Shown: piece by piece, positions 36,028-46,591 of the stretch
Position numbering within the stretch: position 1 is the stretch's first letter
Layout of the letters: each line of letters starts with the position of its first letter
Source of the DNA: Amoebophrya sp. AT5.2
Taxonomy: Eukaryota; Sar; Dinophyceae; Syndiniales; Amoebophryaceae
Direction of reading: 5' to 3'
Assembly (NCBI GenBank): GCA_005223375.1
Contig: RXOD01003803.1
Coordinates: forward strand, 1-62,943
Length of the DNA: 62,943 nt
Position numbers and translations under genes: made by a program
The notes under the pieces: model-generated
Seen by the model: only the letters and a program-made list of their open reading frames with translations
Database searches by the model: none
Told to the model about the DNA's origin: nothing

Positions 36028-39000
36028 TTACCCAACGAAGAATCTTCCCTGCTGCACGTGCCTCTTGATGTCTTCGAAGCTCTCCAGTCTGTCGCTCTTG
36101 TCGCGTTTCACCGTGACGATATCGAGGTCGCGGATCTCCATGCGCCAGCGCTGCCGCAGCGACAGCTTCCGCGCGGCGTTGCCGCTGGGGACTTCGTCTA
36201 AATTGTCGCGGATCTGGATCCCCAACCGGAACCTTGCGTTCTTGCGGGACTCTTCCAGCACGTCCAGCTCCTCTGGGTCGACGGCTTCCTCCTCGTCCAT
36301 CACTTGCGACGAACCCACGGACACTTTGTGCGCAAAGTTCTTCAACTTCGACATTATGCCTAAAGACACCTTGGGTGGCTGGCCGTCAGAGACCACGGTG
36401 CTGGCGGACGTGGGGCGCTGCGCCGCCGCAGCGGCGGCAGCCTCCTTTTCTCGTTTGGCTTTGGCCTGGTGTGTTGAGAAGAGGTGAGTAAAATGTGTTT
36501 TAAGTTTGTAGTTGTACCAACGTAGGTGGTGCTGCTCATCCATTTCCATGCATCAGAGACGACCTCCAAAAAAAACTACAAACATAGTCGATTGAACAAG
36601 GAGCAGCTGCGTCAGTAGTACTGTACCTCTTTTTCCTTCTTCTTTTTCTTCTTTTCTGCGTCTGCCGCGGCTTTCTTCTTTGCTGCAGCTGCAGTCGCCG
36701 CTTTGCTGACCGGCGGAGGACCCGCGCCTGCCTTCCACGCGACAACTCCTGGGATGGGCGATTTCGGACCAGTCGGCTTCGTGCCGCTACCCGTCGCCGT
36801 GTCGCCGCCGACCTGGACCTTTCGCTTCTGCTTCAGCTCGAGATCCTTGATGATGGTGTCAATCAGCAGCTCGGTCTTCATGTTCTCCATCGTATTCGTA
36901 ATGCTCGGAACCGAATCGATATTGTCCCGGAAGACAGAGTAACGGTCGCCTATGAGCAAGTTCCCTTTTCCACCAACAGCGCTTATGCCCTTTCTTCTTT
37001 CGCACTGGTCCTTCAGCAAGGCGCGCAAATCGTTGCCGAAGTCTGGGTTGCCGGACGCTTTCCAACACAGCACGTTGAGGAAGTCTTCGAATTGGAGGCT
37101 CTTGCGCGCATTGAGGAGCGTGGACACGCGCTCCTTGAACTGGAATTGATCGGCCACCTCGGCTTCCGTTCGTCCGGGCGGACCGCGCGGGAACACTTCC
37201 AGGTACTTGTTGTGGACTTCGAGATACTCGTTAATGCACCGACGCGCCTCAAAACGCTCGGTCACAAGACCAAACCTGAGAGTTGTGACGACGGGCCGTG
37301 ATTAGGTTTTTGATTTTTGATTTCGAACGAGTAGCAGTTGCACAACTAACTAGCTATAGCAGCTGCAGGTGCAGGTCCAGATGCGGAGTAGCTAGCCAGC
37401 AAGGCGTAAAACGTATCGAGTGCTTTACCTGTAGCACATATTCACGAAGACTTCCGTCGGAAGTTGCGGCTCTTCGAAGTCCATTCTGGGCTCGCAACGC
37501 GGCAGCTTCCTGATTGCGCTTTTTGCGGCACTCCGCGTGATCAAGTCAAACATTTGGCTTTCGTAGTGCAGCCTTTCCGCTTCTTCCGGCGCGATTTCCC
37601 CCTCATCGATCGCGTGCACCAATTCGTCCGCATCTGCCTTCGTGAAAACGACGCCGTTTTTTTCCAGCACCGACACGTTCTGCAGCGTTGACACACACTT
37701 GCCGCCCGCCCGCGACAGTTGGTGACACTTCTGTGCGCAATCGGCGTACATCTTCAATCCTCGCGCATCGATCAGCCCCTTCTTCTCTTCTGCCTTCACT
37801 TCTTTTCTCGCGCGCGGCGTGAGGCACGCGTACAACCGCCTGCGCGTTTTCTCGACTGGCTCCACGACGTGGTACGCCATGGGCGATCCGGGGAGTTGGT
37901 GCACGTCTCGGCCACGCAAACCGCCTCCGTTCGGCGAGAACGACTTGAAATTGAACACCTCGGGCGAATTGGGCGAAAAATGCACCTCCATCTCCGTACC
38001 CGCGCCGGCGCCCGCGTCTTCTTGCGTGAAGTAGTCCTCGGGCATCTCCAAGCGCCCCGTCAGCGCGTTCATGCGGAGTGGCGAATCGGGCTCGATCACA
38101 GGTATTCTCGGTAGGCCGGGCAATTCGTCTTCCTCCATGTTGAGCAGTTCGTCACTCGCCACCGAGCCCACATCGCCCTCCTCCCTTTGGTCCTCGCCGG
38201 TGCTGTCGAAGTTGTCCGCTCGTGGCGTCGTGGCATTGCTCGACGAGTCACTGTCCGAGCCGCTCGCGGCACGCAGCAACCGCCCAGACTTTCGGCGGCC
38301 CTGCAGCAACTGCGCGACGATTCGCGCGTCCTTGTGTGCTTGACAGAGCTGAAGGTAGAGCTTCCTGAGTAAAGCCCGCTCTTCAGTGCTAAAATCCAAA
38401 CAGTCTTGGAGGTTTTTCGACGCGAACCACGAAGAATGTTGGAGTCGCTTCAAGTGCCGCGTCGCGAGCTGGTAGAGGGTGAGGAGCTTCCACGGCTCAC
38501 CGTACGGCTCGTTCTTCTCCATGTCAGACATGAAATCGAAGTTACCTGCGGTGGGTCGAAAAAACCTGCTACATACCAGATCGAAAAAACGCACATACAA
38601 AAAAGAATACCCTTTCCGAGGAAATCCATCAGCTTCTTCAAAAGCTTTTTGTCTCCGCGGATCTGCCCTGGCTTTAGCTTCCCCGTCCGTTGCCCGTCCG
38701 CCGCCTCGATCGCCAGAAATTTCTCAAACTCTTTCATGTAGTCCATCAAAGTTTTTTTCTTCTGGCCTCTTTTGTTCCTACCGCCAGCCTGGAGACCAAG
38801 TAGCTTTGACGACTCAGCTGCATCCAACTGCGACAAAGGCAGCGCGCCCATCTGCTCTGCTGGTAAAGGCTGCTCTTGAACAGAAGCTGCACCTGCAGCA
38901 CCTGCAATAGGCGGTGCAGCCCCCACAACGCCGCGCGGCCTCAGACCCACGCCGGAAGACACATCCGAGGGAATGTCCGAGTCGTACCCGTATTGATTCC

Positions 39001-39190
39001 CGCCCTTTTCCTCCTCTTCCCCGCCCGTCTGGAAGAAGTTTACGCGGCTAGTCGCGGCGGACGAACGAGCGATTTCTCTTTTCGTGTGGTAGAGCTCGTC
39101 AACAGATAGCGTGCGTTTCTTCAGTGGATTCCAGATTCCCCGCCCAGTTTCCAGCACCTCCTCCAAATCTTCGGCGAGACGGGCCTCCAT
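36028..39190 (-). CDS. Unrecognised charged, partly coiled-coil protein (gene F)
   Basis: Exons 39190-38611, 38545-37429, 37275-36627 and 36465-36028 join in phase to 927 residues. The ATG at 39190 (MEARLAEDLEE) is the first in frame. No family is recognised. Visible features: a helical Lys-rich segment (KKKTLMDYMKEFEKFLAIE); a helical block at the start of exon 2 (KLLTLYQLATRHLKRLQ); a long acidic, Ser/Pro-rich disordered region; a helical domain in exon 3 (FEDFLNVLCWKASGNPDFG); a Lys/Glu-rich coiled coil spanning the exon 3/4 junction (KKKKKEKEAKAKREKE); and a C-terminal basic domain (LSLRQRWRMEIRDLDIV). No signal peptide or membrane helix, so probably cytoplasmic, nuclear or cytoskeletal. 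It could be a cytoskeletal or scaffold protein, but nothing in the sequence proves it. Confidence 0.75.
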
Positions 39191-39862
39191 TTTCTTTGTT
39201 GCGCGTCTCGTCAATCAGTGGCGTCGATATTATGCAGGGTAAAGAAGTAAATGAAAACGGTAAAAACGATGCTTAAAGTACAACCCTGCTTACTTCCTCC
39301 CCCTCTGTTGATGTTCTTCCCTTCCCAAAAAAAAATACAAAGCCTGTTCCGGCCGCTAAGAATCCAATTTTTTTATATACAAGAATGAACTAGTACAGAC
39401 AGGTAGCATAATCACAAAGTATGTCAGTGGATTTTGTTCACCCACGTGCTTTATCTTCGACGGAAAGCGATGTTTCCAGCACCAGGTCGCCTCGTACGGA
39501 AAGCGTGCCTCTGGTTTTGTGCACGACCACGACGGAATGTGGGTACAAGCAAGAGACAGGGGACACCGGCGGTACACCGTCGAGCCAGCATATGAATGTT
39601 CATGTTGTTCTCCCACGAGAAGAACCCCGAGCGACCGAGAAATGATGGCAAAGCACGAGGCAGACACAATGGCAAGACGCGACTCAGAGCATGGCATCAC
39701 GGATACGAGTTCATGATCGTCGCTGACCGTAATATCATCCAGTGGCAGGAGGGTTGCGCAAGTTCATCTTGAGATTGATAGCATCATTCATGCCTGCCAC
39801 GTCTGAAGTAGAAAAGACATAGGCAAGACAGGCTCGGAAAAGAAAATCCCGCTATTCCTCCG
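39191..39862. other. Intergenic region between genes F and G
   Basis: About 670 bases without a supported gene; open frames on both strands are short and without motifs. It holds the promoter side of gene F and the 3' flank of gene G. Confidence 0.55.
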
Positions 39863-42136
39863 TCACCTCTCGGGGCATGAGTCCACGTAGTCCACAAGCG
39901 TCCCCTCTTGTTCTTTCTCTTCTTTTTCCGACAGGTGCATCTGCCGCCACTTAAAGTCCCATTTGTCCGGGAGCCCTAGATGCGGCCAGCCTGGGAAGCC
40001 TCCGCTCGCGGCCCAGGAAAACGCCTTCTGGTCCAGCGCGGTCGGTCCCGAAATCACCTGCATCTGCATCTTCTTTGCTAGACAGTAGCTCACGGCTTTG
40101 GCGTCGATTCCCCCGTTCGGCGAGAGCAGGCCCACGTCCAGGTCCAACCGCGAACTGATCGCGTGCGCAGGCGACAGGTTCCACGTCGCCGCACCGGTGC
40201 CGAGGAAGTGCTCGTTCGGAAAGCGGTTCTCCCGCATAACCACCCTTAGATCCCGCAGCGTCTGCACCTGCGGCACCAGGTCCGCGAAGATCTGCGCGCG
40301 CGGGTTTTGGGCGGTGGAATACAGCGGCCCGTACAAATTTTCCGCGGCCTCCATGCCGGTGCGGCGCCGGATTTCGGTGAACACCGGTCGGTTCACGGAG
40401 ACGAAGTACTTCTTCGACGCGGACTGCTGGCCGGAGCTGTCGATTTCGGAGGGCGCGCCTGTCGCCCCCACGGCCGCGTCCGGGTCCGCGTCCATCAGTC
40501 GCGAGGAGAAGTCCTTCTTCATGGACACCCCGGGAACGGTCTCCACCACCCAGAGCAAGTTGTTCTGGACGTCTTTACCGGGTGTGAACCGCTTGTAGTC
40601 GACCGCGAACCACTGCGCGTTTTTCAGCCCGGTGTTCTTCTCGGTGAGCAACCCCGCCCAGTGCGCGGCCGTGCGCGCCATGCGGTTGGCGGCCATCACG
40701 TGCAGAAACATCGGGAGCTTCGGCGTGTCCGGGATGCGGTTGTAGAGCTCGGCATTCAGCACCTCCAGGCTGGTGTCCCCGACGACCAGCCCGCTGGAGA
40801 GCAGGTAAAACTCGTCGGTACTGCTGACACACCCCGGGTAGCTGCTCATGCCGACGGTCTGCGCAGCGGTGAAAGACTTGGGGAGGTGGGGAAAATCGTA
40901 GTACTTGAAGATCCGCGTCATCTTGGCGTAATCGTCCCAGGTGGTGTGGCCCACAAGCAAATCCTTGTTGTCCTGGGTAATGCGAACCAGAGCCGAGCAG
41001 TGGCCCGTGCGGGACAGTTTCCGCTCCCAAAATTTGTCCGCCAGGACCGCTGCTGTCGTCGCACCAGAAGCTGCGGATGCATTCTCGTTCGTTTCCGGGA
41101 AGAGAAACGCGCTGGCGTCAGAACGGGCGTCCTCTGTGGAAGAGGCGGACTTCGAAGATTCCGCTGCCTGCTTGATCAGGTCCTCAAGGAAAGCGTATTT
41201 TCCCTGCTCGCGGTCGATGCCGACGCTACCCGCCCCGACAGCCGCATTACGCTGACCCCTCGCTCTCTCCTCCCTAACCCCAACACCAACGTCCTCCTCC
41301 AGGAGAGATACCGCGGTCGCCGCTTGCCACCGTCTCCGCGCCACCGCCCGCTCGGGTGAGTACGCTTCCAGCAGCTCCCCTAACTCCCCGTGCGAGTTCA
41401 GCAGAAACATCTCTGGCATGGTCAGTTCCTTCACCTCCCGCGCCACCGCACACAGATTGTACCCGTCCCGCATTCCCCGCAGTTGCGCGTAGGTGTACCG
41501 CACGTGCTTCCAGTACACGTCCGGCGGTTCCGGGGCGTCCCGTCCCGCCAGAAAATTCGTCTTCGCCTGCACCAGGTTGTTCGCGTCGAAGAACATGTTC
41601 ATCACGTTTCGCAGCGCCTTCGCCGTTTTCTCCGTGCGCATCATGGTGCGCATCGCGTTGCTGAAGAACTGGGAAATCCGAGCTGCGGAAAGCACGCCCT
41701 CGAGAGCGCCGGCGGCGTACATGAGCAGGTCGCTAGGCACGCCGGCGCCGGCGTTGGTTTTCATCCGTAGTTCGATCCACCCGGTCTTATCGAGGTTGTC
41801 GAGCAGGGAAGCGGTGGCCCAGGGAGTAAAGTGCGGGTCGTAGGAGCCATCCTCATGGTTTCCATCGCGGGTAGAAGAAGTAGTTGCGAGAAAGGATTTT
41901 CCCTTCGTGGAACCATCTTCCCTGACGCGGAACTGGAGCTGCTGCGTCTTGCTGTTGAAACCGATCACCGCATGCGACGGAGGGCTTGCCGGGTCCACTG
42001 CGCCCAGGTCGAGCGCGAACCGGGATTGGGCGGCGACGAGTGCGGGTGCCAACATCACCGCCAAAATAAAGGACCGGCATTTTGATGAAGAGCCCATCCT
42101 GCTGGTGGACGTGCGCCCGCTGAGCACGGCCCCCAT
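39863..42136 (-). CDS. Phospholipase B-like (lamina ancestor family) hydrolase (gene G)
   Basis: Single exon, 757 residues from the ATG at 42136; a second Met at residue 14 gives a cleaner signal peptide (CRSFILAVMLAPALVAAQ). The phospholipase B-like family comprises N-terminal-nucleophile amidohydrolase-fold proteins of the lysosome or secretory route that self-cleave before a catalytic Cys. The diagnostic blocks are in order: GHCSALVRITQDN with Cys380 as predicted nucleophile; DLLVGHTTWDDY; SSYPGCVSSTDEFY; GLVVGDTSLEV; ANRMARTAAHWAGLL; NAQWFAVDYKRF; LLWVVETVPG; and YFVSVNRPVF. The N-terminal half carries an insertion rich in Ala, Ser, Arg and Glu (about residues 255-370) just before the nucleophile, so the predicted processing site lies after a long, probably exposed linker. 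The length exceeds the usual 550-600. It probably acts on phospholipids or N-acyl substrates in an acidic vacuole or outside the cell; the substrate is not provable here. Confidence 0.9.
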   Translation of the reverse strand: MGAVLSGRTSTSRMGSSSKCRSFILAVMLAPALVAAQSRFALDLGAVDPASPPSHAVIGFNSKTQQLQFRVREDGSTKGKSFLATTSSTRDGNHEDGSYDPHFTPWATASLLDNLDKTGWIELRMKTNAGAGVPSDLLMYAAGALEGVLSAARISQFFSNAMRTMMRTEKTAKALRNVMNMFFDANNLVQAKTNFLAGRDAPEPPDVYWKHVRYTYAQLRGMRDGYNLCAVAREVKELTMPEMFLLNSHGELGELLEAYSPERAVARRRWQAATAVSLLEEDVGVGVREERARGQRNAAVGAGSVGIDREQGKYAFLEDLIKQAAESSKSASSTEDARSDASAFLFPETNENASAASGATTAAVLADKFWERKLSRTGHCSALVRITQDNKDLLVGHTTWDDYAKMTRIFKYYDFPHLPKSFTAAQTVGMSSYPGCVSSTDEFYLLSSGLVVGDTSLEVLNAELYNRIPDTPKLPMFLHVMAANRMARTAAHWAGLLTEKNTGLKNAQWFAVDYKRFTPGKDVQNNLLWVVETVPGVSMKKDFSSRLMDADPDAAVGATGAPSEIDSSGQQSASKKYFVSVNRPVFTEIRRRTGMEAAENLYGPLYSTAQNPRAQIFADLVPQVQTLRDLRVVMRENRFPNEHFLGTGAATWNLSPAHAISSRLDLDVGLLSPNGGIDAKAVSYCLAKKMQMQVISGPTALDQKAFSWAASGGFPGWPHLGLPDKWDFKWRQMHLSEKEEKEQEGTLVDYVDSCPER

Positions 42137-42961
42137 GATCGATGCTGAACGCGACCGCCGGGGAGCTGCTGGTGGCCACGTCGCAGATTTCCTGGCTTAG
42201 CGGGCGATGATCGAGCGAAATTGCCCCCGAGAGCCACCGCGCGGTGGCGGGCGACCGGACATGCGGCTTGTGGCTGTCACGCTATGGCGGTCAGGCTAGG
42301 CTAGGTACTTCCTCATCGGACCTCACACTCACGCCATGATCATCGTGCAGGTAGAACAATGCGGGGCTGCCTTTTCACGTCGTGGTCTACGGTCTGACGA
42401 CTCAGGCCCTGTCACTCCGCTTGGTGGTTGCCCATGTCCGGTGGCTCACAACTCTGACTCCTTTTCATCCTCCTTGTCTCCATACACTCTCTCTGTCATC
42501 ATCATCATGACGCCAGTATCTATTCATTGCTTTTCTTGCTGGCTTTGAGGACGGAATCAGACGCAGACTTGGCGATTGCGGTTTTGATGATCGGAAAAAG
42601 CCACAACTTGAACTTTTTTCTGCGCTCTGCGTTTGTGAAAATGTTAGCCGTGTGGCCTTCTGTTGTTCCATTAAAGCATCGCGTTCATTCACTGCCGCCG
42701 CTGTCGCGCTCACATCCGAGCCTTTCTCGGACCTTGGGGACAATGCCCCGCGAGTACGAAATTGTCAGGGTTTGCACGATCCACGTTGCCAGAAACTGGC
42801 CTGCACGTCGTGAAGAATGACTTGTCAGAAGAGTTCGTGTACATAACCGTATTTTTCGTATGATGTTGATGGGTAGGAGTGATCAGAATCAGGCTCAAAG
42901 AGCGTTGATCCACCTCACAATAAAATTGGCAGAAAACACGTTTTTCACCCCCACGGCGTGA
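42137..42961. other. Intergenic region between genes G and H
   Basis: About 825 bases. It contains a perfect 14-base palindrome (ccaccgcgcggtgg, 42234-42247) about 100 bases upstream of the gene G start and a short ggctaggctagg tandem near 42292. A minus-strand open frame at 42465-42743 has no motif and no splice support. Confidence 0.5.
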
Positions 42962-45848
42962 TCATAACTCCTGGTGCGTCGTGCCCTTTTTCGAGCCGCT
43001 CAAGAACCCCTTCATGTCAGTCTGGTACTCCTTCGTCCTCTTCAGCCAGCAGGTGCGCTGGCTGTGGCTCCACACCCAGTACTTGCAGTCGGGGTTCGTT
43101 CCGCAGGCGTCGCAGCACTTTTGCGGCGCGTCGGTGTTGTCCAACACAGCTTCGTCCTCGCCAGCGTACATAACGTGCTCCTCCGCGAGACATCCAGCCT
43201 CAACCTCCCCCACCATGTTCTCGGGGTACCGACGCAGCACGGTGACGGTGTTCTTGAGCCAACCTGAGGCGGTGGGAACAACGATGTTGACACGTTTGTG
43301 AAATTAATTGGGTTCTTCTCTTCCTCTTCCTGCTTTGGTAACTAACGCAGTAGTTGCAAGCAGGACAAGGCATCAAAAAAGGCGTCCTTCCTTTTCCTGT
43401 GAGACCAAAAATCCACTCTCCTCGGATCAATAGTACCAACTTGACTGTGGGCGCGGAGCAGCGACGTCGCGTCTTGGTCGACGGCGAAGAGGGGAAGAAA
43501 GCGTTGCAGCACTTGCCTCACATCCTGCTCCAGGAGCGGGTTCGTGTGCCCAATGTTGGGGATCTGAGGCGGCGCCCAGCTGAGAACGATGCCGTCTCCC
43601 GCAAAAGCGTTGACGTTCTGAAAGAAAATCGGGTGCAGCTCCGCGGGAATGTGCTCGCAAATCTCCAGCAGCAACACCCAGTTGTGCTTCTCGGCGCGAC
43701 GGATGGAGGTTACCTGGAAGAAGTTCTTATGTTTGTAAACGAATACATATTCGCATTCGTACTCGGAGTAGCATCCATTCTAGTGCTTCAGGGAGACAGG
43801 AAGACCCGTCTGCAGCACCTTGGAGGCAAAATCCATCAATTTCAACCGCAGCATCCTACTTGGTACCAGGTTCAGGTGCTTGACTTTCTTCTTTGTCAGC
43901 AACTCGATGTCAGCCGACCCATCGAACGAGTACGCGTCAACCAACCCAGTGTCGTTGAGCCACCTCGCGTACTCACCAGTGCCGGCCCCCAAATCCGCCA
44001 CCGTCGCCCCAACTGGGAAAACACCTCCGCGAAGAGCCGCACGAAGCATTCCAGTGTCCACAAACCACTCGTTGAAAGTGGCGCGACGCAGCATCTCGAG
44101 AGTGGTGAACCTGGTCGTAAGGATTTCGTATGAGCTTACCGCAGAGGAACGGCGCGAACAAAAGTGAAGTGAGGATCATCTACTTCTACTTCTATGTATT
44201 AGATCGTGCATGAGTTAGTCTGTCGTCAGCGTCACCCTCCCCGAATCGGGTGGATCTCCAGCACGACCTTCTCGTCCACCGTCAACGTCTACGTCATGAT
44301 AAAAAAAGAGAAAGAAATAGAACCTGCCATCCGTTTCGTGCGAGTAGAAGTGTGCTTCTTCCGGCAGCGGCGGTCGCCAGGTTTCCAACACAGATTTGAA
44401 GGTCTTCAAATCGCTGTCGAGCAGTTTCACTACGCGCCCGGTCCAGTTCTCCACAAGTTCCGCGAATGTCCCGCGCTTGTTGCATTTCTCCGTCATGCAG
44501 TAGCCCTCGGGGTCGACCCCCTGGTACGCGAGCCATATTATCCGGAACTGCTCCGAAACGAGGGTCTTGAACCTGCGAGGGCCGATGCGTGAGGCGAGGG
44601 AAAGTGGTACAGGTCGGTGGCGTGGCGAGAACTCGAGGTGGTGCCGTGCGTCAATCACTCATTCAACTGAAAAAGAGATGAAGCGACAGGACCTTCACGA
44701 AGCAGGGGATAGTACTGATAAAGATAAGTACCTCCGCAGGTTGACGACGAAGAGCAGGCGCACCTGTTCAGAAAAGCATTCGTCGCGCTGTGAGATAATC
44801 GCTCCCACAATGTGGGCGTGAGCCGTCACAAACATCGCCACTCGGTTCACATACATCACCAGTGGGTAGTCGCTCTCACTCCCTTTGGCGACGTCCTGTG
44901 GTAATTCGTTGTGATGTTTTCATTCCCGATGCGGAAGGGAGTGCCGTGCTGCTGTCGTAATAACCAAATTCATGCATGGTGGCGCCGATGATGATGAAGA
45001 AGCTACAGATGCTAAGCTTAAACAGGGCAGAGCTGACGTCAAGCAAAACTTGGTCTTGTGTACAGGCCGTAAAGAAGCAGGAGCACGAGCATGAAGTAAG
45101 AGAATATAGGCACGTGTTACCTGCATTCGACCAAAAAAACAAAGATGGTAACAGTAAATCCAGCAGCAACCTTCTGAAAGAGTTCTTTCTCCTGCAGAAT
45201 TTGCCTTTTGGTGCTTCCCCGGGTAAGGTACAGAAACTCCATGAGACGGGTGCAGTCGATGGAGTTGGTGTCTATCATCGCAGCGGTGCCTGCGCTTTCG
45301 TGCGGTCGGCTGCAATAGTCGGGTTCGAAAATCGAAAAGTCGATTAGGCCGTATGTGCTTGCCTGCGCGAGCAGCTTGCAGTAGGCCCTATTTCCTGACG
45401 AAGACGAAGTGGAGGACGCGGAGACCGGCGCGCTTGAAGTAATATCTCCAAACGGATTCCTGACTTGCACTTCGCCGTGACTTAATGTGCTATTTGATGC
45501 CGAGGTCGCCGCGTCTTCTCCGTGTGCGCGCCGGAGCGCTGGTGGTACCGGTACCGCCACGTCGCGGCCTGCATGATCGATTCCCCCAATGTCGGCGCCG
45601 GGTATTTTCGCTCGTTGCGCTCCAGACAAAGACGTGAGTGTTTCTGTTTGGCCCTGGAGTGAGAAGTGCGCCCAAGAGAGGTCGCGAAGAAAGTGCCCCC
45701 ACGCGTCGTTTTGCTCGCCGAGTCTAACTCCCGTTTCTGTATTCTCGAAAAGTAGGTATGTCACTGGCAAAACGACGAATGCGTAGATGAACCAATGCGA
45801 CCTCCTGGCCGCGATCTTCCGCGCCGCTGGGAGTGTGGCCAGACCCAT
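42962..45848 (-). CDS. Type II membrane class I methyltransferase with C-terminal PAN/apple domain (gene H)
   Basis: Six exons in phase: 45848-45171, 44895-44732, 44572-44324, 44110-43798, 43713-43437, 43263-42962, giving 660 residues. Start ATG at 45848. An N-terminal membrane segment (WFIYAFVVLPVTYLLF, residues about 19-34) suggests a single-pass type II protein with its domains in the lumen or outside. Exon 4 carries the AdoMet-binding motif (GATVADLGAGTGEYARWL) with a following acidic residue region (DGSADIELL). Exon 5 carries LLLEICEHIP and GIVLSWAPPQIPNIGH. The exon 5/6 junction creates WLKNTVTVLRR, the usual end of this methyltransferase type. After it comes a PAN/apple-like domain (QKCCDACGTNPDCKYWVW...CWLK). 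Substrate unknown; PAN domains bind carbohydrate or protein, so modification of a secreted glycan or protein is a reasonable guess. The donor at 43797 (gtctcc) is weak. Confidence 0.85.
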
Positions 45849-46591
45849 TTTCGCCGGCTCGCCGTTTCGCGTTCGGTTGCAACTCGCAGAACCGGATCCG
45901 GGCTACATGCATTGACAACGCGACATGATGAAAAAGTAGCCCTATGCGCAAACGAAGCAACAATTGAGGTCGACAGAAGCTCGGAGACACAGGATCAGGA
46001 TGTACTTTCTTAACTCTTTCTTGCCGAGCTCGTGCTTCGAGACAAATTTCCACAATTCTCACCAGTAATTAGGAGCGGCTGCATTAGATGATCACGTTCA
46101 GATGACTTTCGTTCAAGAAAACAGTCTGCACCAGCGCTGTCCACGACGCATGTCCGGAACATTGAAACCAGAAGTGACAAAACGAAGCAAGCAGCACGAA
46201 GACGACGCAAAGAGAAAAACGAGATGAAGTCGCGAAGGACTGGCGCAAGTAGAGAACAACCACCTGTACCTGATGTTCAACTTGAACAACAAAAGACCAA
46301 CGACCGGATACATAACGAAGCATAAGCGAATCGCAGTGAGTTGTTCGGAACATCTTTGAGGCAGCGGAGCCCGACGAGGAGCCCACGAAGACATACTGCC
46401 AGCGTGTTCAAGTTCATTCGTTCGCCTTCGCTGCTCTTCGTTCTGCGAGCAAATACAAAATGATTCATTTAATTTGTCACACAGGTGGGAGCCACGCGTT
46501 GTGCCAGAATGGAAGGCAACGATGAATCGGCGCCCCGTAAACCCAAAATCATCAGTTCTTGCGCATCGTTACACTGACTCAGGCTTTCTCG
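45849..46591. other. Intergenic region between genes H and I
   Basis: About 740 bases with no supported gene. Short frames on the minus strand (46084-46468) are Ser/Cys/Leu-rich and resemble no family. It holds the 5' flank of gene H and the 3' flank of gene I. Confidence 0.55.

Noticed and set aside
42234..42247. 14-base perfect palindrome ccaccgcgcggtgg upstream of gene G
   Set aside because: Short and GC-rich, so it can arise by chance in this composition; listed within the spacer but not claimed as a regulatory site.
42465..42743. 92-codon minus-strand open frame between genes G and H
   Set aside because: No motif, no acceptor or donor support, and mixed codon use; may be part of an untranslated region.
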